Positions 30,950-40,316 of a DNA stretch of 64,000 bases are shown here, piece after piece. This stretch comes from an uncultured Muribaculaceae bacterium. Its GTDB lineage: Bacteria; Bacteroidota; Bacteroidia; Bacteroidales; Muribaculaceae. The position numbers were made by a program, and so were the translations under genes. The stretch is taken from positions 1-64,000 of the forward strand of contig CANQQE010000009.1 in the NCBI GenBank assembly GCA_947625935.1. The letters run 5' to 3'. Under the pieces are notes generated by a model, which did no database searches, had not been told where the DNA came from, and saw only the letters and a program-made list of their open reading frames with translations. Each line of letters starts with the position of its first letter. Position 1 is the stretch's first letter.

Positions 30950-32976
30950 TATTTTACTTTTTTGGGGTCAGCCGGATATGACACGCGGGCGTGATACATC
31001 GTGCGCAGACGTCGGATGAACGCATCCTTAATAGTTGTGATGTCGCGGAACGAGATAGGCGAATCATTGTGCAGCCCGTCAGCTATCTGCGCATCAATTA
31101 TGCGGTTCACTAAATCCGTTATCGACTTCTCGCTGTAATCTTTCAACGAGCGCGACGCCGCCTCCACAGCATCGGCCATCATCATGATGGAAGCCTCGCG
31201 GGTCTGTGGATTAGGCCCTGGATAAGTGAAAGGCTCCGGATCCACATCCTCACCGGGATGCTGGCTGCAGTATGTATTGTAGAAATACTTTGCCTTACCC
31301 CTGCCGTGATGCTGGGAGATAAAATCTTTCACTACCTGAGGCAACTTCGCCTTGTCAGCGCGGCGCAAGCCGTCGGGCACATGGCGTATCACTATTTTCG
31401 CGCTTTGCACCGGGTCGAGAGCGTCATGGGGGTTCACCCCGTGCTGGTTCTCGGTGAAAAAAGCCGGATTATCGATTTTACCTATATCGTGATACAGCGC
31501 GGCCGTCCTGACAAGCTGCACGTTGGCGCCCACCCTGAGAGCAGCGTCACTCGCTAAGTTGCTGACGGCCATCGAATGCTGGAACGTCCCGGGGCATTCC
31601 TCTGAAAGCTCGCGCAAGGTCGGGTTGTTGATATCCGAAAGCTCCACAAGCGAAACAACCGACGTGTAGCCGAACACCTTCTCAAGAATAAAAATAAACA
31701 GATAGGCGAAAGAGGTCAGCACCGCATTAATGCCGAAGTAGCCTATCATCCTCACCGACACGGTCGAGATGTCGCCGTTGAGCATCAGCTCCAGAGCGGT
31801 GTAGCTGACGGTGTAGGCAACGAAAACAAGCACAGCCGACCTGACGAGCTGCGAACGCCGCGAGAACTCTTTGAGTGAATAGATTGCCGTGATGCCGGCG
31901 ATAAACTCGATAAACGAGAACTCAAGCGGGAACGGCGACAACGGAGTGCACAGAAGTATCTCAAGCAGCAGACAGAAGGTTGCCGTGCGCAAATCAAAGA
32001 ATACGCCGGGAACTATCGACAGTATAGCGAACGGAACGATATATAGCGCACCGGGAACCACGTTGTGGCACAGCACCGCGAATATATAAAACCCGACCAT
32101 CAGAGTGACGATACAAACCACCGCCTTGACACTCTCGAAAATTCGCGGCCGGAATAACGCTAAATAACAGTACAACGCACCTAAAATCACCATGATGAAC
32201 GCCAGTTGGCCGGCCCAGGTGAGGTAACGCGCGCTCCGCGACACCGTCGTGCTGGCGGCGGCCATCGACTCATAGGTCTTGAGCACGGTGTAAAGCTGCG
32301 GGGTCACTATGTCACCCTTGTCGATGATGCGCTCCCCGTTCTGTATCACACCGATAGGAGCCATGGCGCGGCGCAGCTTCTCATCGAGCAGACGCCGCGA
32401 CTCAACCGAATCGGGTACGACGTTAGGAGCCAGCAGCGACGAGAGTTTTATGGCCTGAATCCCCTTTTTGGAATGGACATCGGGAAAAGCCTTGTCGATT
32501 TCCTCATAAGCCTTACGTTGCGACAGCAACCCCTCCGTCGATTCGGTAGTGGCTATCGAGTTGTCGATAAACCTGACACTCGGCAATTCGCCCCCTTCGA
32601 TCAACCCCCATGTCGACTGGCTGACTACACCGGTCTTATAGACCTTATCCACAACATTGGCAAGCCTGAGACGCTCAGCGGGCGAAAGCATCTCAGCCGA
32701 CCTAACCGATTCAAGCAGACGCGCCTTTGGCTCATCGACACGCTTATAGACCGGGATAAACGCCGCATTGATGGAATCGCGGAGCTGCTGCAGACTCAAC
32801 GAGTCGCGCTGCACGGGGATGTCAAACGGCGCGGTCAGCAGCGAATAGGCCCACGGACGGTTTATCTCATAGTTGAAATGCCGCTCGTTACCGCGCGGCA
32901 GGGAATAAAACAGCACCAAAGTGGCTGCTATGAATACGGCGGCCTTAATCCACCCTTTGCTTGTCATCGGTTTCAT
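30949..32976 (-). CDS. PgpH-like 7TM HD-domain phosphodiesterase
   Basis: The N-terminus has a signal/anchor helix (WIKAAVFIAATLVLFYSL) and a large extracytoplasmic domain (about 40-280). Seven membrane helices follow (about 285-470), then a cytoplasmic HD domain with TAALYHDIGKIDNPAFF, IRHVPDG and FISQHHGRGK. This is the layout of PgpH/YqfF, which degrades c-di-AMP; the substrate is inferred by family. The ATG at 32976 is chosen because it lies 4 bases after the stop of the rel gene; the longer frame from 33012 would overlap it. Coupling to rel may link two nucleotide second messengers. Confidence 0.85.
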   Translation of the reverse strand: MKPMTSKGWIKAAVFIAATLVLFYSLPRGNERHFNYEINRPWAYSLLTAPFDIPVQRDSLSLQQLRDSINAAFIPVYKRVDEPKARLLESVRSAEMLSPAERLRLANVVDKVYKTGVVSQSTWGLIEGGELPSVRFIDNSIATTESTEGLLSQRKAYEEIDKAFPDVHSKKGIQAIKLSSLLAPNVVPDSVESRRLLDEKLRRAMAPIGVIQNGERIIDKGDIVTPQLYTVLKTYESMAAASTTVSRSARYLTWAGQLAFIMVILGALYCYLALFRPRIFESVKAVVCIVTLMVGFYIFAVLCHNVVPGALYIVPFAILSIVPGVFFDLRTATFCLLLEILLCTPLSPFPLEFSFIEFIAGITAIYSLKEFSRRSQLVRSAVLVFVAYTVSYTALELMLNGDISTVSVRMIGYFGINAVLTSFAYLFIFILEKVFGYTSVVSLVELSDINNPTLRELSEECPGTFQHSMAVSNLASDAALRVGANVQLVRTAALYHDIGKIDNPAFFTENQHGVNPHDALDPVQSAKIVIRHVPDGLRRADKAKLPQVVKDFISQHHGRGKAKYFYNTYCSQHPGEDVDPEPFTYPGPNPQTREASIMMMADAVEAASRSLKDYSEKSITDLVNRIIDAQIADGLHNDSPISFRDITTIKDAFIRRLRTMYHARVSYPADPKKVK

Positions 32977-32980
32977 CAGT

Positions 32981-35212
32981 TCAATAGATACGGCGCGCGC
33001 GCTTGACGCCATTTATTTTTTTTACCTTGGAGCATAAGTCGTTAACTACCCTGGTGTCATCGACCCTGACGTTCAGGTCACAGTGGAACACCTCTTTCTC
33101 AGCCTCGATGTCGAGACGACGTATATCGAGAGCCATATTGGTGGAGATCATCTGTATCAGCTCTTGCAGGATACCCTGACGGTCGACACCCTCAATGCGG
33201 ACATGAGCGAGGAATTTGCCCTCGTTGACATCCCAGCGCGTCGAGACGATGCGCGGCCCCATGCTCGCCTTCATAGCGAGAGCCCGGAGGCATATCAGCG
33301 AATGGACCACCACCTCATTGTTGTCGTTGACAAACCCAAGCACGTCATCGCCGGGAATGGGATTGCAGCAATCGGCCAATTTGAAATTGGCGCCGGTCTC
33401 GTCATAGTGCAACACATAAGTCTCTTTTGTGTTTACCGGCGGCAGCTTCTTGGTCGATTCGGGCTGTACCGACACGGCTCCACGGTTGCGGCGCAACAGC
33501 TTTTTCCAGATTGACTGCGATTGGGTCGGCGCGGTACCGGGAATCACCAGATCCTGGGGCAGCACCTCCTCACGGCCAAGCATCAGATAAAGCTCCTCAC
33601 GGTTGGTCAGATGGTAGTTACCGAGCACCTTCGTCACCACCTCGTTGGTAGGCTCTATCGAACGCTCCTCAAGCAGCTTTTCCCAAATTTCAGCACCACG
33701 GTCTATAACCGGCTGAAGCTCCTTGCGCAAAGCGGCGCGCAGCCGCGTCTTACCCTTGGCTGTGGCGAGGAAGTTGAGCCACTCAGGCTGCGGGGTCTGT
33801 GACTGCGATGTCAGCACCTCAACCTGGTCGCCGCTCTGCAGGCGGTGCGACAGCGGCACGAGCTTATGGTTCACCTTGCCGGCTATGCAGTGCATACCGA
33901 TCTGGCTGTGGAGCGAAAACGCCACGTCGAGCACCGTCGAGTTATTGGGCAGCGTTATAAGCTCCCCCTTGGGGGTGAACACCACTATTTCCGACGAGAA
34001 CAGGTTCAGTTTCAACGTGTCGAGAAAATCCATCGCCGTCGGCTCCGGGTTGTCGAGAATATCCTTGATGGTGCGCAGCCACACATTAAGCTCCGACTCC
34101 TCATCACCCTCACCGATTTTGTATTTCCAGTGGGCGGCGAAACCCTTCTCGGCGATTTCGTCCATGCGACGGCTGCGTATCTGCACCTCAACCCAATTGC
34201 CGTCGGGGCCCATCACCGTAAGGTGCAACGCCTGATAGCCGTTGGCCTTGGGATTGCTAAGCCAGTCGCGGGTACGGTCGGGGTGAGGTTTGTAGAGGTC
34301 GGTTATAGCCGAATAGATGTTCCAGCATATGTTCTTCTCCTTCGACTGGTCGTCACACTCGAAGATTATCCTGACGGCATACAGGTCATAGACCTCCTCA
34401 AACGGTATATGCTTGGTTTCCATCTTCTTCCAGATGGAATAGTTTGATTTCAGGCGCGCCTTGGCCTCAAACGTCAGCCCCAGTCCGCGCAATTTCTCCT
34501 TAATCGGAACAAGAAAATCGTTATACTCCGCCGAGCGCGGCCCCTCGGAGTCCTTAATCTGTTGCGAAATGCGGGCATAGGCCGCCGGGTGTTCATACTT
34601 GAAACTGAGATCCTCAAGCTCGGTCTTTATGGCGAAAAGCCCCAGACGGTGAGCCAGCGGCGCATAGATATACAGCGTCTCACCGGCGATTTTATACTGC
34701 TTGTTTGGAGCCATCGACCCAAGCGTGCGCATATTGTGCAGACGGTCGGCCATCTTTATGAGCACCACGCGTATATCCTCCGACATCGTCAGCAGCAGTT
34801 TCCTGAAATTCTCGGCCTGCGCCGAAGCCTTGTCGCCGAAAATGCCACCCGAGATTTTGGTAAGACCCGCCACAAGCTGCGCGATCTTCGGCCCGAAATG
34901 CTGCTCTATATCCTCGACGGTGTAGTCAGTATCCTCAACGACGTCATGAAGCAGGGCGGCGCATATCGACGTCGACCCAAGCCCTATTTCCTGGCTCGCT
35001 ATTTTAGCAACGGCGATTGGATGCAGGATGTATGGCTCTCCCGAACGGCGGCGTATACCTTTGTGGGCTTCCTTCGCAAAGCGGAAAGCGCGGTCGATTA
35101 TCTCAACCTTCTTGCGATGGTTGCTTTTGAGGTAGCCCGAGACGACTTCCTGATAAGCGGCTTCAATCATGCGGTCTTCGTCGGCCGGCGACATAGTTGA
35201 GTTCTGGGTCAT
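32981..35212 (-). CDS. rel: Bifunctional (p)ppGpp synthetase/hydrolase (RelA/SpoT homologue)
   Basis: This 743-residue enzyme controls the stringent response. Domains in order are the HD hydrolase (EPYILHPIAVAKI, ALLHDVVEDT, KMADRLHNMRTL), the synthetase (about 230-340, with DLYAVRIIF and NPKANGYQALH), the TGS domain (about 400-460, VVFTPKGELITLP), a Cys-containing region (ADCCNPIPGDD) and a C-terminal ACT domain. The HD residues are intact, so hydrolase activity is expected. The ATG at 35212 is used; upstream there is only an in-frame TTG. It is first in an operon with the HD phosphodiesterase. Confidence 0.93.
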   Translation of the reverse strand: MTQNSTMSPADEDRMIEAAYQEVVSGYLKSNHRKKVEIIDRAFRFAKEAHKGIRRRSGEPYILHPIAVAKIASQEIGLGSTSICAALLHDVVEDTDYTVEDIEQHFGPKIAQLVAGLTKISGGIFGDKASAQAENFRKLLLTMSEDIRVVLIKMADRLHNMRTLGSMAPNKQYKIAGETLYIYAPLAHRLGLFAIKTELEDLSFKYEHPAAYARISQQIKDSEGPRSAEYNDFLVPIKEKLRGLGLTFEAKARLKSNYSIWKKMETKHIPFEEVYDLYAVRIIFECDDQSKEKNICWNIYSAITDLYKPHPDRTRDWLSNPKANGYQALHLTVMGPDGNWVEVQIRSRRMDEIAEKGFAAHWKYKIGEGDEESELNVWLRTIKDILDNPEPTAMDFLDTLKLNLFSSEIVVFTPKGELITLPNNSTVLDVAFSLHSQIGMHCIAGKVNHKLVPLSHRLQSGDQVEVLTSQSQTPQPEWLNFLATAKGKTRLRAALRKELQPVIDRGAEIWEKLLEERSIEPTNEVVTKVLGNYHLTNREELYLMLGREEVLPQDLVIPGTAPTQSQSIWKKLLRRNRGAVSVQPESTKKLPPVNTKETYVLHYDETGANFKLADCCNPIPGDDVLGFVNDNNEVVVHSLICLRALAMKASMGPRIVSTRWDVNEGKFLAHVRIEGVDRQGILQELIQMISTNMALDIRRLDIEAEKEVFHCDLNVRVDDTRVVNDLCSKVKKINGVKRARRIY

Positions 35213-35258
35213 AACATTCCTTGGATTATATTTTAAGCCCTGCAAAGCGGCACTATTG

Positions 35259-35266
35259 CAAATTTA
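35259..35266 (-). promoter_or_regulatory. -7 box of the rel operon
   Basis: On the minus strand it reads TAAATTTG, 46 bases upstream of the start. It is divergent from the sigma-factor promoter element at 35321-35328; the -33 element is unclear. Confidence 0.45.
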
Positions 35267-35320
35267 GCTAATTTCCGCGAACCTCTGCATAATTTTTTCC
35301 AATCTCACGCGTAATTTTTC

Positions 35321-35328
35321 TATTTTTG
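35321..35328 (+). promoter_or_regulatory. -7 box before the ECF sigma gene
   Basis: TATTTTTG matches TAnnTTTG, 40 bases upstream of the ATG at 35369. A TTTG at the -33 distance is not visible, leaving open an alternative sigma factor or autoregulation. Confidence 0.4.
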
Positions 35329-35368
35329 CAATGTAACGTTTCCAAGGGTGGTTGCGTCATAAAAGTGA

Positions 35369-35863
35369 ATGGACCGGAAAAACTTTGAAATCCTCGCCCG
35401 ACGGATGCGTCCCGACATCTATCGTACAGCTCTCAGCATCGTCAAAGATGTCGAGACGGCCGACGATGTCGCTCAAGACGCACTTCTAAAGCTCTGGACC
35501 ATGGGAGAAAAGCTCGACGCCTACGACCATCCCGAGGCTCTCGCCTGCGTCATCTCACGCAACCTGGCCATCTCCCACCTGCGGCGACGTGGCGGAGGCG
35601 ACACCGCGCTCGACGAGGCCCTCTGCCTCGCGACCGAGCCGTCGCCCGAAGAGACGGTGACACGACGCGAGGATGCCGAGCACATCGACCGGCTACTCTC
35701 GATGCTCCCCGACTCCCAACAGGCCATCCTCAGGATGAGGCACGTCGAGGGGATGGAGACCGAGGAGATAGCGGAGTTGATCGGTTCTACTCCGGGTGCG
35801 GTGCGAGTGGCGTTGTCACGCGCACGACATAAAGTCAAACTAATGTTTATTCAAAGGCTATGA
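35369..35863 (+). CDS. ECF-type RNA polymerase sigma factor
   Basis: This 164-residue sigma-70 family protein has region 2 at about 15-75 (DVETADDVAQDALLKLWTM, ISRNLAISHLRRR) and region 4 at about 105-160 (LPDSQQAILRMRHVEGMETEEIAELIGSTPGAVRVALSRAR). The stop overlaps the start of the next gene (ATGA), a membrane protein that is the likely anti-sigma factor. Such pairs sense envelope or nutrient signals and switch on target genes, often including the genes cotranscribed with them. Confidence 0.9.
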   Translation: MDRKNFEILARRMRPDIYRTALSIVKDVETADDVAQDALLKLWTMGEKLDAYDHPEALACVISRNLAISHLRRRGGGDTALDEALCLATEPSPEETVTRREDAEHIDRLLSMLPDSQQAILRMRHVEGMETEEIAELIGSTPGAVRVALSRARHKVKLMFIQRL

Positions 35864-36402
35864 AGACTATAGACGACCGACAGGCACAGGCTCTGATGGA
35901 AAAATTTCTCGACGGAGCCACAACGATAGCTGAGGAACAGCAACTCTACCGCTACTTCGCTGGCGGCGAAGTAGCCCCGGTGTTGCAGCAATACCGGCCG
36001 ATGATGCAGTGGTACGACTCCCTTTCAGCCGATGCTGAACCGGCCCAAAAGCCGGCAACGCGTCCGCGAAGCGTCCTGAGCCGCTTCCGGTTCGTGTCAG
36101 GCATAGCGGCATCGGTGGCAGTGCTCGCGGCAATCGGATTCGCCGCCCTCATGCCCCACAACCGCCTCGACGACGAACAGATAGCCTACAGCGGAAGCTA
36201 TGTAATAGTCAACGGCGTGAAAACCACCGACATAGATCGTATACTTCCCCAGCTACGCAGAGCGGAGCAAATCGCCGACAGCGTAAACCGCCTCGTAGCG
36301 AGCATAAAAAGCACTCCCGACATATGGGAGAACGAGCTGGCCGGAATTACCGACTCGGTGACACGGCGAATGATACTACAGACCATTCATGACGATAACT
36401 AA
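35860..36402 (+). CDS. Putative anti-sigma factor (single-pass membrane protein)
   Basis: This 180-residue protein has a cytoplasmic N-terminal half with features of a zinc-less anti-sigma domain (ALMEKFLDGATTIAEEQQLYRYF), one membrane helix at about 77-97 (FVSGIAASVAVLAAIGFAAL) and a periplasmic tail. It overlaps the sigma gene by 4 bases, so equimolar synthesis is expected. It probably sequesters the sigma factor until a periplasmic signal arrives. The next gene starts 16 bases downstream. Confidence 0.7.
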   Translation: MKTIDDRQAQALMEKFLDGATTIAEEQQLYRYFAGGEVAPVLQQYRPMMQWYDSLSADAEPAQKPATRPRSVLSRFRFVSGIAASVAVLAAIGFAALMPHNRLDDEQIAYSGSYVIVNGVKTTDIDRILPQLRRAEQIADSVNRLVASIKSTPDIWENELAGITDSVTRRMILQTIHDDN

Positions 36403-36418
36403 TAAAACGACCAGACAT

Positions 36419-37204
36419 ATGAAGACAGCACGTTTATTTCTCACACTTGCAATCCCGTTGGCCTCAGTGCTCTCCCTATCAGCACAGAAAGCGATTGACG
36501 ACGAGATTGCGCGGCTCGAAAAGCGGTCTGACGTTCAAGTATACTACACCGAGAAGCGCAACCCCGCGACAAAAAAAATCTACAAGGAGTCAAAAACAAT
36601 CATAATGTCGACATCACTCCCTGTCAAACGCATCAAGGCGGCTTTTGACCGCGAGCGGGAGAACTCCACCGAAGCCACACGTTCAAAAGGAGGAATACAG
36701 TCCATGACATTCCGCACCAAGGACACCAAAGCCGAATACAACCTCGTCGAGAACCAGAACGGAGCCGTACTCACCGTGGAGCGAAAAGAATACTCCCGCT
36801 ACCCCAAAGGCGACGGCTACATCATAATCGACGGTAAAAAGATGGATTTCAGCGGCGGCGAGTTCAACGACATCACCTCTCTCGACGGACTTGAACAGCT
36901 CGGACGGCTCGAAGACTACGACTTCGACTCTGTGGCGCGACTGCTCGACAACATCGACTGGAGCGGCCTCACTGGATGGAACGACTATTCGACCAAAACA
37001 GTCACCGTCGTGAAAAACAAGCCTTCCCGCAAAAAGAACAAATCAAAATCCAAGAGCAAAAACAAGTCAAAATCCGTATCCACATCAACCTCGATATCCA
37101 CATCTTCAAGCTCCGCGAAAGGGAAAGGCTCAAAGACAAAAACCATAACTGTCATCGAGGCCAACGACGACAACACCACCACGACCACGACCTACTCCAT
37201 CTGA
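36419..37204 (+). CDS. Secreted protein of the sigma operon (DUF5024-like)
   Basis: The ATG at 36419 gives a signal peptide (MKTARLFLTLAIPLASVLSLSA, cleaved after SLSA-Q); an upstream in-frame ATG at 36389 lies inside the anti-sigma gene. The mature part begins IDDEIARLEKRSDVQVYYTEKRNPATKKIYKESK, which resembles the DUF5024 family found with sigma/anti-sigma pairs in Bacteroidales. The C-terminal 70 residues are extremely basic and Ser/Thr-rich (KKNKSKSKSKNKSKS, then STSTSISTSSSSAKGKG) and end in TTTTTTYSI. A periplasmic or surface role is likely; the basic tail could bind nucleic acid or polyanions. Confidence 0.65.
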   Translation: MKTARLFLTLAIPLASVLSLSAQKAIDDEIARLEKRSDVQVYYTEKRNPATKKIYKESKTIIMSTSLPVKRIKAAFDRERENSTEATRSKGGIQSMTFRTKDTKAEYNLVENQNGAVLTVERKEYSRYPKGDGYIIIDGKKMDFSGGEFNDITSLDGLEQLGRLEDYDFDSVARLLDNIDWSGLTGWNDYSTKTVTVVKNKPSRKKNKSKSKSKNKSKSVSTSTSISTSSSSAKGKGSKTKTITVIEANDDNTTTTTTYSI

Positions 37205-37257
37205 CCGCCCGTGGGCAAGCCGCCCGCTCATGCGGAGCCGATTACCGCACAACCAAT

Positions 37258-37285
37258 AGATAACAGATAACAGATAATAGATAAC
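37258..37285. repeat. 7-bp tandem repeat (AGATAAC), four units
   Basis: Four units of AGATAAC (third unit AGATAAT) lie in the gap between two convergent genes. A GC-rich segment able to fold (CAGCGG / CCGCTG and ACGGCGG / CCGCCGT) follows and may terminate both transcripts. Confidence 0.7.
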
Positions 37286-37327
37286 AGCAGCGGCGGACGG
37301 CGGAGTGATTCCGCTGCCCGCCGTATT

Positions 37328-39640
37328 TCAGGCCGACCCCCTGAGGACAGCTTTATAAGCCGCTATTGACTTCAACAGCCGCTTCTCGAGCTTTTTCACA
37401 TAAGCACCCATGAAAGGCCAGTCGATTTCACCTGAGACCGTGACTGGCAATGGCAACTTCTCGTTAGGTATGTCATTGCTGTTTGCCATATCCTTGAACT
37501 TGAATTTAGAACAAACCGCCTTAAGCACCGTACAAACGAACAAAGCCTGATGACGGTTTATCCTACGCTTAGGATTGAGCATGATTATTGAGGAGCCTGC
37601 GCCTCCGCGACCAAGAAAATCATGCGGTTGATAAAACGCCGAACCGTCAACCGGACTGAGAGTAATACACCCTCCCGAGTCCAAAGCCTCACCCCCAATG
37701 GGAGCTACATAACATTCGACCCCATTATGTCTGTTTTTTGAAGATACAAACGGAACACAGCCCGCCTCATATTTCGATTTGCTCCTCGCTGCCGGACGGC
37801 CTGGGCGACCGAACACGTCAGAGACTTTCAAATCATGATTCCAGTCCGATGTGTCAATATCTTTTCGGCTACCTCCCACAAAACTCTTGACAAGCAGGAG
37901 TTCTTCGGTCGTTCGACCGCCATATAGCAATAAATCGGAAATATAGCTCTTAAACTCAATCTCGTCCACACCATTTTCAAACAACAGGAAATCCATCACT
38001 GTTTTCTGAAAATCAGACGATGACAACTCCAATGCTTCTTCGGGCATTTTGTAGCACAGCTTGTCTCCGGCTGACCGGCTAATCCATTTCACCGAAACAT
38101 CATCACGACGGTGCAGAATAACGTCAACCCAATAATCCTCAATCTCACCCCACTTGCCCTTTACATCCTGACGGCCCTGGTTTTTAACAGTTTCCAACCC
38201 ATCATCGGCTATATAACAGGTGAAAATCTTATCACTCGGCGTCCCCCCTATACCTGACGTGAACATAAAAATCGAAGTCTCAACGCCTGGGAAAAGGTCT
38301 TGCGGCAGTTTGATTATCTTGTCAAGCCTATGGTTCGACAATATCCGTTGTGCCCTATGGGCGTTTTTAATCAGCTTATTGTCAGGTAATATAAATGCGC
38401 AAACAGCCCGCTTGGCAACATTATCCAACACATTCTCCACTATCTCAAGACATCCGAACTTGTTTTCAAACGGAGGATTCATCAACACTCGCGTTATCCC
38501 CTTCTCGGCTATCCACCGACAAGCTGTTTGAGTTCTGCTGTCAAAATCAACAAGATTGGTTTTGCCATCTTTATGGATAAGCATATTGGCACACGCCAAC
38601 GCATATATCTCCCGGTGGTTTTCAATTCCATACAATTGGCTTTGCGCTATAAACTCGGCCTTGGCGGTATGTATTCCACCGGCTTCATCTATCATGTTGC
38701 ACATGGCTTTGACAAGAAAAGCGCCACTGCCGCAAGCCGCGTCAAGCACACGGTCATCCTTCCTGGTTTCCGTTATACGATACATCAACGAAGTTATATG
38801 GTCGGGAGTGAATACCTGACCACTCTCCGGCTTTTTCTTGTAACGATTGAACTCATTGAAAAATATCGCCATGACATCCTCACCGTTCCAGTAATCAGAG
38901 TTGATATTTTCCGAAATTTCTGTGATGTCATCTATAAATCCGTTTATCGCTGCCGGGCGGCAAGCCTTGTTGAGTTTTATCTCGGAATATACGTCGAGTA
39001 ATGTCTGTAATTTTATATTTTTTGACAGGTCGTCTCCCAAAGAACTTTTGAGTTTATCGCATATTGAGCCGCTGAACAAATCGAAAGACATATCATGGAA
39101 CAGAATCGCTCCATAGCGTTTCGCCACCAGCGCGCACGCTGTAAAAATCATTCTATGGTATAGATTGTGTATACCGAAATCTATATGGAGCGAATCATTT
39201 ATACTTTTTGTCAGAGAATATATTAACCCCTTGTCTATGCTGTTTTTAGAGAACAGCTCCAAATAATATTCCTTATTTCTAAGTTCCCGTTCATCCTCTA
39301 TCAGCTCGCGATTCTTATACACCTCAACCTCATAACCATTATACAAAATGCCTATCACCTTACCGTAACGGCTCATGGCAATATCGACATTTTTCATCAA
39401 TTCTTCACGATGCTTTGATGAAAAACGTGTACTGCTGTTTTTAGTCTCAAGTATAATCGCAGGCTGACTGGTCTCATTCGGAAGATACCAACCGTCAGGT
39501 TTATCCAATATTCCCGGAAATCCCAACTGATTAAACGTCCGCAACTGGCCGGTATCGGATTGAGCGTTTTCAGTATCGGCAAAACGCAATATAACTCTCG
39601 CTTTGTCTCTAACCTGATCCTCTGTCAAGACATTCCCCAT
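37328..39640 (-). CDS. Type IIG-like restriction-modification enzyme (nuclease-methylase with one recognition domain)
   Basis: This 770-residue single-gene system has an N-terminal nuclease-like domain with D49 (KPDGWYL) and E65-T-K67 (AIILETKNSS). An N6-adenine methylase core follows, with motif I near residue 300 (VLDAACGSGAFLVKA) and motif IV near 387 (RVLMNPPFEN). A C-terminal recognition domain (about 600-770) ends in helices. The order is that of BcgI-A/type IIG enzymes. It has its own promoter and no adjacent specificity or helicase gene, so it should both cut and modify. It is core-located, with no integrase nearby, and related in architecture to the larger fusion at 14759-18529. Confidence 0.8.
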   Translation of the reverse strand: MGNVLTEDQVRDKARVILRFADTENAQSDTGQLRTFNQLGFPGILDKPDGWYLPNETSQPAIILETKNSSTRFSSKHREELMKNVDIAMSRYGKVIGILYNGYEVEVYKNRELIEDERELRNKEYYLELFSKNSIDKGLIYSLTKSINDSLHIDFGIHNLYHRMIFTACALVAKRYGAILFHDMSFDLFSGSICDKLKSSLGDDLSKNIKLQTLLDVYSEIKLNKACRPAAINGFIDDITEISENINSDYWNGEDVMAIFFNEFNRYKKKPESGQVFTPDHITSLMYRITETRKDDRVLDAACGSGAFLVKAMCNMIDEAGGIHTAKAEFIAQSQLYGIENHREIYALACANMLIHKDGKTNLVDFDSRTQTACRWIAEKGITRVLMNPPFENKFGCLEIVENVLDNVAKRAVCAFILPDNKLIKNAHRAQRILSNHRLDKIIKLPQDLFPGVETSIFMFTSGIGGTPSDKIFTCYIADDGLETVKNQGRQDVKGKWGEIEDYWVDVILHRRDDVSVKWISRSAGDKLCYKMPEEALELSSSDFQKTVMDFLLFENGVDEIEFKSYISDLLLYGGRTTEELLLVKSFVGGSRKDIDTSDWNHDLKVSDVFGRPGRPAARSKSKYEAGCVPFVSSKNRHNGVECYVAPIGGEALDSGGCITLSPVDGSAFYQPHDFLGRGGAGSSIIMLNPKRRINRHQALFVCTVLKAVCSKFKFKDMANSNDIPNEKLPLPVTVSGEIDWPFMGAYVKKLEKRLLKSIAAYKAVLRGSA

Positions 39641-39667
39641 GATTTAGATTATATTTATTGTTCCAAG

Positions 39668-39699
39668 CAAAAGTAACTACTCAGCGAGTTAACGACAAA
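39668..39699 (-). promoter_or_regulatory. Promoter of the type IIG-like gene
   Basis: On the minus strand TTTG (39696-39699) and TACTTTTG (39668-39675) are 20 bases apart, 28 bases upstream of the start codon. Confidence 0.7.
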
Positions 39700-39785
39700 A
39701 AACATTGATTTATTTATATTAAATTAGCAATAATGATTAACTTGGGCAAAACTGTTGCCCGCATTTGCTTTTACATTAAAACTAA

Positions 39786-39820
39786 GGTCGCATTCAGCTG
39801 ATATTTCGCCGAATGCGACC
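39786..39820 (-). terminator. Terminator after the DUF4348 gene
   Basis: The perfect 10-bp stem GGTCGCATTC / GAATGCGACC lies 23 bases beyond the stop codon on the minus strand; TTAGTTTTAATG follows. Confidence 0.75.
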
Positions 39821-39842
39821 GATATTAAGTCTACTAGCCGGG

Positions 39843-40271
39843 TTACTCGACGACAATCTTGGCGAGATACCATTTCTCGCCGATGCGTTTGAACTCGAAC
39901 GTATGGTCTGAGAACGAATCGACATAACCGCAATCGAGATAGGCCGAGTTGCGCTGAAGCTCGCCCCACGCCTGATAATACTCCTCGCCGTCCTTGGCGA
40001 AAGGCACTTTGGCGGTGAACGTCTCGGGGGTGAGCAGGTCGGCGAACTGGCTGCGCTGAGCGTCACTGATTTTCAGTCGCGACTCCATGAAATCTTTGTC
40101 GGTTGAAAACTTGGCGATGAACTTGCGGAAAGGCTCGGCGCCCTGGTTGCAATCGGTCGATGCGTTTTCCATCTTTTTGACCGAGGCGTTGACTTCGGCC
40201 GCTGTCTGCGCCGACATGGCGCCTACGGCGGCTACAACAGCGACAGCTAATGCTAACAATCTGTTTTTCAT
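39843..40271 (-). CDS. Secreted DUF4348-family protein
   Basis: This 142-residue protein has a signal peptide (LLALAVAVVAAVGAMSA, cleavage before Q) and a small alpha/beta domain with conserved FRKFIAKFSTDKDFMESR and FEFKRIGEKWYLAKIV. DUF4348 proteins are periplasmic or outer-membrane proteins of Bacteroidales with no established function. It starts 45 bases downstream of the small membrane protein gene on the same strand and is followed by a terminator. Confidence 0.75.
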   Translation of the reverse strand: MKNRLLALAVAVVAAVGAMSAQTAAEVNASVKKMENASTDCNQGAEPFRKFIAKFSTDKDFMESRLKISDAQRSQFADLLTPETFTAKVPFAKDGEEYYQAWGELQRNSAYLDCGYVDSFSDHTFEFKRIGEKWYLAKIVVE

Positions 40272-40316
40272 ATAATTTTCGTTCTTAAAATGTGATGATT
40301 CAATCCCATGGTGTGA

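Noticed and set aside
33723-35200. Plus-strand frames opposite the rel gene
   Set aside because: Antisense to conserved synthetase and HD motifs; composition is not protein-like.
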